From: UBA11051 sp964390495
Lineage (GTDB): Bacteria; Armatimonadota; Zipacnadia; Zipacnadales; UBA11051
Assembly (NCBI GenBank): GCA_964390495.1
Contig: CAYMIN010000011.1
Location: 71,469 to 135,468, forward strand
Direction: 5' to 3'
DNA length: 64,000 nt
Under the pieces are notes generated by a model. The model saw nothing but the letters and a program-made list of their open reading frames with translations. It did not search any database and had not been told where the DNA came from. A program made the translations under genes and the position numbers. Below, piece after piece: positions 27,501 to 33,994 of the stretch (its first letter is position 1; every line of letters starts with the position of its first letter).

Positions 27501-29099
27501 GACCTCACCGGAACGCGTCTGGAAACCGCGCTGATTGTCCGGCCCGACAGCCCCTGGCCGCTGGACTTCGGCCTGGCCGGCAAGCCGATATCCATTGACG
27601 TGGTCAACGGCCACAAAGAGGCCTATGACATCGCGAAGGTGACGGCGCTTGGCGAGGGGCTGGTGCGCGTGGACCTGGCGAAGCATGCGCCGCTGTCCAT
27701 GGGCTGGTACCAGGTGTCGCTGCTGGACAGCGAGAAGCCCAATCGCCTCACCAGCAACCGCGAGCTCTGGGCCGGCATCAACAGCCCCTGGTGGTGGGGC
27801 GCCAAGGCCTGGTTCGTCGAGAAGGACCAAACCTACACCATCGCCAAGACCCACAGTGACCGCATGACGATGGATATCGCCGATGAAGTGGACCTGGCGG
27901 CTCAGGGTATCGCGTCAGGCGACTGGTTCGTCATTTACGCCATCGCACCGGGCCAGACCGTCAGCGTGCCGTGCGAGCTGGCATGGCGCCGCGACCGCAA
28001 TCCCGCCGGCGACGCCTCCGGCTCTGATGGCGGCTTCCAGCGCTACAGCATGTCCGCTACCGGCGCGGCTACGATCACCATGCCCGCGGAAAACGGGGAT
28101 ATCTGGCTGCGGATCGGCGGCGGCAAGTGGCAGCAGGCCGCAGCCGCCTTCGAACCGCAAGCCGGCGTGGCGACCCTGACGGTGCCCGCCAGTGAAAACG
28201 CCGACCAAGTAGCCTGGCTGCTGACTGACAAGCCCGACTGGCTGGAGCTGGACGACAGCGGGCCGCCCCGGATCACCAAGGTGCTGCTGGATGATGAATC
28301 CCTGGAGCTGAAGCCTACTCTGATGCTGGGCAGAATCCCGCCGCCGAAGACGCTTGTTATCGAGGCCGAGGATGACGCCAATCGCATAGATAGAAGCTCG
28401 ATTGTCGTCAACCTGGACGGAAAAAGGATAGATGATAACCGCGATCTGGTCGCAATCAGTTTGCCGCCCGCTGACCCCAAGTGTGTCACCATTCGCATTG
28501 ATATGGCCCACGCGCTAGCCGGTGAAGAACAGGAGGCTCCCGCGCACCACACCGTGACCATCGCTCTGGACGACCTGGCGGTGGACCGGCAGAGCACCTC
28601 CTTCTCGCTGTCGTACCGCAAGCTGGTTGACATTTCGGAGGATGTGGTCTATCTCAGCGACCTGCAGGAAACCAGCTCCTTCGTCCACGGCGGGCTGCGC
28701 AAGGACACCGATTACTTCGGGAGGCTCCTGCAAATGGGCGGCGACACTTACGAGAAGGGCCTCCACACCCATCCGGAGACGGGAAGCGCCGGTCACCGCC
28801 CGGCCCATTCCGAGGTCATCTACGATCTCGGCCAAGCGCCCGACCGCAAGCTCTTGAAGGCTATCATCGGGGTGGATGACACCGCCGGGACCGCCGGCAG
28901 CGTTGTCTTCCAGGTGCAAGTGAGCAAGGACGGTGAGTGGGAGACACGCTACAGCTCACCCGTGATGCGTGGTGGTCAAGAGCCGTTGGTGATCTCGGTG
29001 GATATTTCCGGCGCAAGCAAGCTCAAACTGTATTGCACTGACGCCGGTGATGGCATCAACTCGGACCACGCCGCCTGGGCCGATGTGCGCCTAGAGTAG
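24549..29099 (+). CDS. Exported heparinase II/III-like protein 3 with C-terminal NPCBM-like domain
   Basis: 1516 residues. The ATG at 24549 is preceded by a strong GGGGAGG; the frame opens 42 nt earlier inside the previous gene. The signal peptide (IMAAGLVAALTALASTVRA) lies after an unusually long, Arg-rich N-region of about 25 residues. A CPLC pair at about 146-149 and an adjacent CC near 173 mark the zinc-ribbon-like module. The lyase-like core has HGAGDKLGIECWVDGVPVM with REGGY near 565 and SHIAHNTASVNE near 620. The final 150 residues (GGDTYEKGLHTH, VIYDLG, AWADVRLE) match the pattern of NPCBM/NEW2 carbohydrate-binding domains. It is the largest protein of the locus and is probably surface-exposed or periplasmic. 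Confidence 0.7.
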   Translation: MARQRLHVDSPGELASRARLRCLPIMAAGLVAALTALASTVRAAELAYSWHAPDRAAKVAELIPGRQLAMPPPEQFMADWTRTRIAMWERDHEPLEPEEAYQTYAKADTPDDQLEALIPDHISPFGRVLEGDPGRERAEGAMVSYCPLCGAIDSWLLPSVRLDPDNPFHATTACCGQDLYEREQDMPDDYKLRPNSSAEFVHLDGTVKAVPAYEFTDKQGVKWQIFPGTLVAHARWGGVAGRADGLMNAFYDSGNPLYVHKLAALLDRVAEVYYGLPLSYRNELATGEDGKPLTRAEWEAWPRPLRAGYTCNKSPWNRGRPCISRGWVFQGNELTWVEPFARVRHHPTFKYYSQKKYGDPEALDRKIMTKLMRELALLFESFPLQSDYQDGAYTDLMMLGILLENEYLFDFAAGHQECVLYNHHYHDGMNGEGAPNYMDMLNRYYRYMADPHGWLEFAPDFLEKQPFFAVASSELRKVCTIRGNQLGFGDQHNYTFGRPFTTDPEQVKANEKWPSMNWPGYGIGILRVGGHGHRQEVFMTYDRVSLHGAGDKLGIECWVDGVPVMREGGYAAHWHTAYLDKSKPEIQAFLKMPYPHEPFECRRYSGMEFDCWTWAHSHIAHNTASVNELGTGLGWSDNEGFGELVTFKGGEVPDEPGASFQVLDSRDLFSFERMGVEVDEFRRALLAVEGPDGRPYAVDILRLKGGQRHALYQSAWAERAEENLPPVASEEPDLAVYLDKLRNQPPDSLPSRREYRQVRPLQVLEPPPALWGVIWKTDYAAYAPFKADGTRPKRPLPEDVGRVRLRLIGLKQDDNTTLLRGRGPWVTHINQPLPNGETLTDNLAFRDAWDFLIESRALPNGQDQETLKSLYLHVLEGFREGEASVIAAVKRLPLARATQLPQDVVALSLAMGGGHTDTVIFQPAPGEVRLHDGLSTDARYALVRRDAGGEVTEAHLVRGSSLKCGKFSATVSGDFTGTIVDLVGDLTGTRLETALIVRPDSPWPLDFGLAGKPISIDVVNGHKEAYDIAKVTALGEGLVRVDLAKHAPLSMGWYQVSLLDSEKPNRLTSNRELWAGINSPWWWGAKAWFVEKDQTYTIAKTHSDRMTMDIADEVDLAAQGIASGDWFVIYAIAPGQTVSVPCELAWRRDRNPAGDASGSDGGFQRYSMSATGAATITMPAENGDIWLRIGGGKWQQAAAAFEPQAGVATLTVPASENADQVAWLLTDKPDWLELDDSGPPRITKVLLDDESLELKPTLMLGRIPPPKTLVIEAEDDANRIDRSSIVVNLDGKRIDDNRDLVAISLPPADPKCVTIRIDMAHALAGEEQEAPAHHTVTIALDDLAVDRQSTSFSLSYRKLVDISEDVVYLSDLQETSSFVHGGLRKDTDYFGRLLQMGGDTYEKGLHTHPETGSAGHRPAHSEVIYDLGQAPDRKLLKAIIGVDDTAGTAGSVVFQVQVSKDGEWETRYSSPVMRGGQEPLVISVDISGASKLKLYCTDAGDGINSDHAAWADVRLE

Positions 29100-29399
29100 C
29101 GAAGATAGCACGTAATTACTCAACTTGTGGTTTCAGGACGGGGATTTGTGCTCCGCCGGCTCTTGCCGCTGGCTGTGTATGTCAATAGGTCGCTGCCGCC
29201 GTCGGCGCTCGCAATCACTTGCCCGTAGGTCGGGCTTCCCAGCCCGACAACCTTGCCTCTAGGGGGCCGAATGGGGGGTACCCACGCCGCAGGCGTGGGT
29301 GGGGTCCCCATCCGGCCCAGCCGTTAGAAGAATCTGCAGAACTACAGTCCCAGCCCGCGAATACTGCCAGTTTGTTCTCAGCGCAATGCCGACAATTCC
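29100..29399. other. Non-coding stretch with nested hairpins
   Basis: No gene is supported here. At 29230-29247 there is a small hairpin (TCGGGCT / AGCCCGA) that recurs at 57240-57257. At 29265-29317 there is a larger nested palindrome: outer arms 29265-29276 and 29306-29317 (one mismatch) enclose a perfect 9-bp inner stem (29280-29288 with 29292-29300). Both look like short dispersed palindromic elements; the second could act as a transcription barrier after the lyase genes. Confidence 0.6.
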
Positions 29400-30494
29400 A
29401 TGCTCCGCATACACCGCCGTCTCAGTGCAGCTTTGCTTATCGCCATCCCCGGATTGGTCTGGGCTCAGGCGCAGATGTTGGCGCCGCGCTATGCCCATAC
29501 CGCCACGCTGCTGGCCGACGGTCGAATACTGATATACGGCGGCCTCGGACCGGGGGATGGCTTCGTCGGCGGCACCGAGATTTTCAATCCGGCGACCAAT
29601 CAGTGCTCCCCCGGTCCGCCGGAGCACAGGTGCCGCGCCTTCCATACCGCTACGGCTCTGCCTGACGGCACCGTGCTGATCGCCGGCGGTTTTATCCGGC
29701 CTTACTCCACCTCGCGTACCGCTGAGCTGTTTGACGGTCGCCGCTTTGTATTCCTGGAGGCGAAGATGTCGGCGCCCAGGGAGCTGCACGCGGCTACTCT
29801 GCTTGCCGACGGACGCGTGCTGATTAGCGGCGGCTTTGTCGGCGGCGTCAGATCACTCGCCGGCTGCGATCTGTTTGACCCGACCACGCACAGCTTCCGG
29901 CCTACCGGTGACATGCGAAACAGTCGCTTCGGCCATGCCGCCTGCCTGCTGGATGACGGTCGCGTACTCGTCAGCGGCGGTATGCAATACCCGGGCGAAG
30001 GCACATTGGCCGAGGCCGAGCTGTATGATCCACTCAGCGGCCGCTTCGCCACGGCCGGTCGGATGCTGGCGGATCGCTCCCGCCACACTGCCACCTTGCT
30101 GGACGATGGCCGGGTCCTCATTACCGGCGGCTACAGTGCGACGGCGGGCCGCCAGTTTGCCGGCACGGAGCTGTTCGACCCCGCTACCGGCACCTTCACT
30201 GGCGGGCCGGACATGGCCGAGCCGCGCATGGACCACACCGCAACTCTGCTCCCCGACGGACGGGTGCTCATCAGCGGAGGCTTCAACGGCCAAGGTGAGC
30301 CACATACAGTGTCATCGTGCGAGGTTCTTGACCCTGAGGATGCCTGCTTCCGCCCCGGGCCGCATCTGCCGACTGCGGTTCATGAGCACAAGGCCACGCT
30401 ATTGCCGTCCGGCGCACTCCTGGTCTGCGGCGGGCTCAAGATCGCGGGAGGGAGCAAACACGTGACCTCCGACGCGGTCACGATTATTCCGTAG
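29400..30494 (+). CDS. Exported kelch-repeat beta-propeller protein
   Basis: 364 residues with a signal peptide (RRLSAALLIAIPGLVWAQA). Six to seven kelch units of about 48 residues follow, each with the pattern HTATLLxDGRVLIxGG and then ELFDPxTGxF, for example HTATLLADGRILIYGG, HAATLLADGRVLISGG and HTATLLPDGRVLISGG. The repeats should close into one propeller. No catalytic residues are recognised; a copper galactose-oxidase type site is not evident. Its place among exported lyases suggests binding to carbohydrate or cell surface, but this is inference. Confidence 0.8.
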   Translation: MLRIHRRLSAALLIAIPGLVWAQAQMLAPRYAHTATLLADGRILIYGGLGPGDGFVGGTEIFNPATNQCSPGPPEHRCRAFHTATALPDGTVLIAGGFIRPYSTSRTAELFDGRRFVFLEAKMSAPRELHAATLLADGRVLISGGFVGGVRSLAGCDLFDPTTHSFRPTGDMRNSRFGHAACLLDDGRVLVSGGMQYPGEGTLAEAELYDPLSGRFATAGRMLADRSRHTATLLDDGRVLITGGYSATAGRQFAGTELFDPATGTFTGGPDMAEPRMDHTATLLPDGRVLISGGFNGQGEPHTVSSCEVLDPEDACFRPGPHLPTAVHEHKATLLPSGALLVCGGLKIAGGSKHVTSDAVTIIP

Positions 30495-30833
30495 TCATGT
30501 CACTTGCCAGCGGCGTAGGTCGTTGCCCCAGTTCCCCGAAGCGCAGCTTCTTCCCAACAACTCAAGCAATGTCTGATTGCGCCCCTCCAACGGCATCGGG
30601 CGCATGCCATGCGCCCCTATAAACAACCTCTTCCTGGACCACAGGCATCCTTGCCTGTCGCGACTTGTGGCAACGGCATGGACAGGCAGGGGCACCCGTG
30701 CGCAGCATGGGTCACCTGTCCTCCGGCCTGAGGGGGCTGCAAGAGGCGCCGGGGCGTAGCAAATGCAGCGGTGGCGTCGGCCGTTGCCTCAGTTCCCCAA
30801 ATCCAGCTCCTTCCAAACAATCCAGGAAATGTC
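30495..30833. other. Intergenic region of diverged and dispersed repeats
   Basis: No gene is supported. Two diverged direct copies of about 66 bp lie at 30509-30574 and 30767-30834 (shared core CAGTTCCCC...AATGTCT); the second runs into the stop codon of the minus-strand lyase. Between them, at 30631-30724, is a minus-strand copy of the 95-bp repeat found at 61018-61112. The genes on both sides end here (convergent). Confidence 0.7.
30631..30724 (-). repeat. 95-bp dispersed repeat, copy 1 (inverted)
   Basis: The reverse complement matches 61018-61112 along its length with scattered mismatches. It includes a stretch beginning GGAGGACAGGTGACCCATGC that is also shared with 61147-61193. The inner part holds GCGACAGGC near the centre of a partial palindrome. 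Function unknown. Confidence 0.85.
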
Positions 30834-33761
30834 TCACGGCTTGAACTCAAGCCACGTCGAGTGCAGGATAGTCAGCTCGTCACAGGCAATGGCCGGATAA
30901 TCGCGCACCGTGATTGAGTCCGCCGTTGTCGCCTCTATCTCGAAGCCGGTTCGCGGCGTTTCCCCGACCAGCAGATACGAACCGCCGGCGGCCAGGGTCA
31001 CAGGCAGCGGCTCGGCAAGCTCGAAGGTCCTGTCGGCGGTCGCGCGCACCTTTACCGTAGTATTGGGACTTGCCAGATCCAGCCGCATCTTGCCATACTC
31101 CAGGCTGGAGCCGTTGAGTAGGTATGCCTGCACTGCCTCACCGTGGCCGTTCACCGAGACGAACCCGAACTGGCCCGTCATTGCCACCGGGCCGTACTGG
31201 CGCGGCTCCTGATCCAGGGTGGAGATGATATAGTCGGTGCGGTCCTGCAGCGTGACCTCCACGGCCAGAGTGCCGGTGTCGGGGTCGTTGGCAAGCAACC
31301 GTGCTGCGATCACCGGCGAATCGGGGGTCGTGTACGGCACCATCACCGCAGCGTACTGAGTCGCCAGGGCCGCCTCGGGCCCGCTGGCACGGTTCTCGGC
31401 CAGTATCTGCTGAATCGGCGGCTTGTCCAGGTCGGAGCCGCTGGCGCGCCGCCAGCCCGGGGCGTCGGTGATGATGACACGCTGCACGCTGTCGTGGGTG
31501 TTGAGCAGCCTCAGATCGAGGCTGACGTTGCCGGACTGCCAGGTGAAGGTGTGCGGCACCTCCGGCTCCAGCGCTTGCGGGTTGGTCAGCCACGTGCTCC
31601 AAGTCGCGGCCAACTCCACCGGCTGCAGCGCCGTATCTGCAGGCGTGTGCCTCACCAGCGAGCCGTTGCAGTGGAAGCTGTACTGGTGGCACCCGCCGCC
31701 TGTGACCCTGAAGAAATCAACCACGTAGTGCTGCTGCCCGGGTGTCTTTATCAGCGCGCAGGTGCGCCGGTACTGGTCGCACTGGGGATAGGCCTCGACG
31801 CCGCAGGCCTGGACTACCTCAAGGCCGGGCGCAACGCCGAATAGCTCCAGATTCGAGCCACAGTCGCGAGCGGCCTGGCTCTTCTCATCCACCACCACCA
31901 GGTTATGCGAAAGTGTATCCCGGGTCCAGCGTTGGCCGGAGCGTCCGTCCCGCGTCAACTGACCGCTGCCGGAGAAATAGCCTCGGTCGGAGGCCAGCTC
32001 CTCACCCAGAGCATAGTAGCTCATACTCAGGATATCCAGGTGCCGATGCCCGGTCCCGGTGGTCCAGCGATTCTCGTTGCCGTTGAGGTATAGCGCGGTA
32101 TCGTTGGTATCCCGGCCGCCGCGCAAGACTGCCACATGCCAGCCCGGGAACCACTCGCTACGCAGCGGCAGGCCGCCTTCTTTTTCAGCCTGGAGGTCAG
32201 GGGCGCGGTACCAGAGCGAATACTCGGACCCCCGATCCGACAGACTGGCGTCCTGGACCGACTCAAGCAGACCGGCATACCGGCCGCCGGAGCGGGCCGC
32301 CAGGACCTCGGCATAGATGGCGCTGAGGCCGCTGTTATAGACCGTGTCCCCGATGACCGGCAGCCGCCTGCCCGGAGCCAGCATCCTGACCATGGACTGC
32401 ATCGCCAGGTGGAAGCGGCCTTCAGCGAAGGGGTTGCAGGCTTCGATGCGGCCGCCCTCCTCCGGCTGGTAATCAGGCGGGTCGCTGTAACCGTAGAGCA
32501 AATCAGGCAGCTCTCTCATGTTCGAAAAGTTGTGGGCGGCATAGGCCGGCGACTCGGTATAGAAACCGTCGAAGTGATAGCGGCTGTCCAACGTCTCATG
32601 GAAGCCATCCAGGGCGCGATGGACCCTCTCGGGTTGCTTCAGCAGAAGCCCGACCGCGGCACTCAAGGAGAAGGTCGCGACACCCTTGTTGCTGACCGAA
32701 TCCCAGTGCTCCATGTCCGTACATCCGGCGGCGATCAGGTCCGCCACTATCCGCTTATCCATCTCCGGGGTGACCACCGGCTTGCCGTCAGGATAGCGGG
32801 CCTCGCGGATCAGGTCATAGGCGATTGTCATGTTGAGCAATGGTCCTGAATCGCTGCCCTTGCCGTGGGGGCTGAGGCGGCCGGCTCCCCAGAAGCCATT
32901 GTGCAGTTGGGAGTAATCCTCATATTGATTGAGGCCGTAAGCGTGACGAATCACGTCGGGGGGAAAGCGCCCACCGCCTCCATGCTCGCCCATGTTAGCG
33001 GCCACTTCCGCCGGCGGCCAGTCGGCGATGCTGCCGTCATAGGAGTGATACAGGTAGTTGGGGAACACCTGGGCGAAGCGGTCGAGTATCCATGCCGCCC
33101 GCTCGGCGTATGCAACCTCCTCGGTCACTGCGTAAAGCTTTGCCAGCAGCAACACCTGCCCCCACGCCCACTGGGCCTTGCGGAGCCGGATCAGGCTGCT
33201 GAGACTGGTCATCTGCTGGCGCTGGCTGAGGCCTCGTAGGGCATGTTCGCGGCGCTGCTCGGGCGTCGCCTCCGGTCCCAGGGCGCGCTCTGCCGGCGGC
33301 TGGTAGTAGGTGAACGTCTGGCCCATCCGCGGGCACTCCACCACCCCGGTCTCGGGGTACTCGTCATTGGGAAAGACAGTGCCGCAGCGGTTGCATTTGA
33401 GCTGGTCGGGGGCGGTGATACTCCAACTGTAGAAGCCGTACTCGCCTTGCATGGACTTATCGCCGACGCAGGCCGGGCAGTTCTGGCCGTAGTGGGTACC
33501 GGGTGTAAGCTCGGGAATTAAGTCCACGAAGAAGTCGCGGTCCTGCTGCATGGCGTAATCGGCACTCCGCTTCCAGCCCTCGACGATGCGCCGCGCCCAT
33601 TCGTAGCGCTTGAGGTTCTCCCTGGCGTTGGCGATGTCTTTCGGCTTGTAGAGGGTGCATGGCTCGGCGAATACAGCCATGCCGTGGAGAACCAGGAGAA
33701 TGACGGTGGTGTAGAATAATCCGCGTGAGAAGAGACCCTCAAACCAGGCATAATGGCACAT
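30834..33761 (-). CDS. Exported heparinase II/III-like polysaccharide lyase, protein 4
   Basis: 975 residues on the opposite strand from its neighbours. A signal peptide (FYTTVILLVLHGMAVFAE) follows a 13-residue N-region. The zinc-ribbon-like module is intact: CPAC at 95-98 and CNRC at 123-126. The alpha-toroid domain spans about 150-560. The C-terminal signature GTGHRHLDILSMSYYALGEE with SDRGYF and DTLSHNLVVVDE is the most heparinase II-like of the five. Beta-sandwich domains follow to the end. AAGAGG lies 7 nt before the ATG at 33761. It is transcribed divergently from protein 5, with 233 bp between the starts, which probably holds promoters for both. Confidence 0.8.
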   Translation of the reverse strand: MCHYAWFEGLFSRGLFYTTVILLVLHGMAVFAEPCTLYKPKDIANARENLKRYEWARRIVEGWKRSADYAMQQDRDFFVDLIPELTPGTHYGQNCPACVGDKSMQGEYGFYSWSITAPDQLKCNRCGTVFPNDEYPETGVVECPRMGQTFTYYQPPAERALGPEATPEQRREHALRGLSQRQQMTSLSSLIRLRKAQWAWGQVLLLAKLYAVTEEVAYAERAAWILDRFAQVFPNYLYHSYDGSIADWPPAEVAANMGEHGGGGRFPPDVIRHAYGLNQYEDYSQLHNGFWGAGRLSPHGKGSDSGPLLNMTIAYDLIREARYPDGKPVVTPEMDKRIVADLIAAGCTDMEHWDSVSNKGVATFSLSAAVGLLLKQPERVHRALDGFHETLDSRYHFDGFYTESPAYAAHNFSNMRELPDLLYGYSDPPDYQPEEGGRIEACNPFAEGRFHLAMQSMVRMLAPGRRLPVIGDTVYNSGLSAIYAEVLAARSGGRYAGLLESVQDASLSDRGSEYSLWYRAPDLQAEKEGGLPLRSEWFPGWHVAVLRGGRDTNDTALYLNGNENRWTTGTGHRHLDILSMSYYALGEELASDRGYFSGSGQLTRDGRSGQRWTRDTLSHNLVVVDEKSQAARDCGSNLELFGVAPGLEVVQACGVEAYPQCDQYRRTCALIKTPGQQHYVVDFFRVTGGGCHQYSFHCNGSLVRHTPADTALQPVELAATWSTWLTNPQALEPEVPHTFTWQSGNVSLDLRLLNTHDSVQRVIITDAPGWRRASGSDLDKPPIQQILAENRASGPEAALATQYAAVMVPYTTPDSPVIAARLLANDPDTGTLAVEVTLQDRTDYIISTLDQEPRQYGPVAMTGQFGFVSVNGHGEAVQAYLLNGSSLEYGKMRLDLASPNTTVKVRATADRTFELAEPLPVTLAAGGSYLLVGETPRTGFEIEATTADSITVRDYPAIACDELTILHSTWLEFKP

Positions 33762-33994
33762 CTCTCAACCTCTTGCCAGCGAGGTACTGCCGATGACCGG
33801 ATAGGTATTTCGTGCTGGTCGGCGCTGACACCTCTTGGGGGATCGTTTCCACTCATGCGGGAGGCAAGTTGCGGCCTCAACGTTGGCAGGTGCGCTTGGC
33901 CCTCTGGCAGGGAAGCGCCGGCGGAAGGCGAAATCAGTAGCAGGTCCGTCTCCAGCATATGATGCGCCTGGTGTTTCTGAACGAGGGAAGAGCA

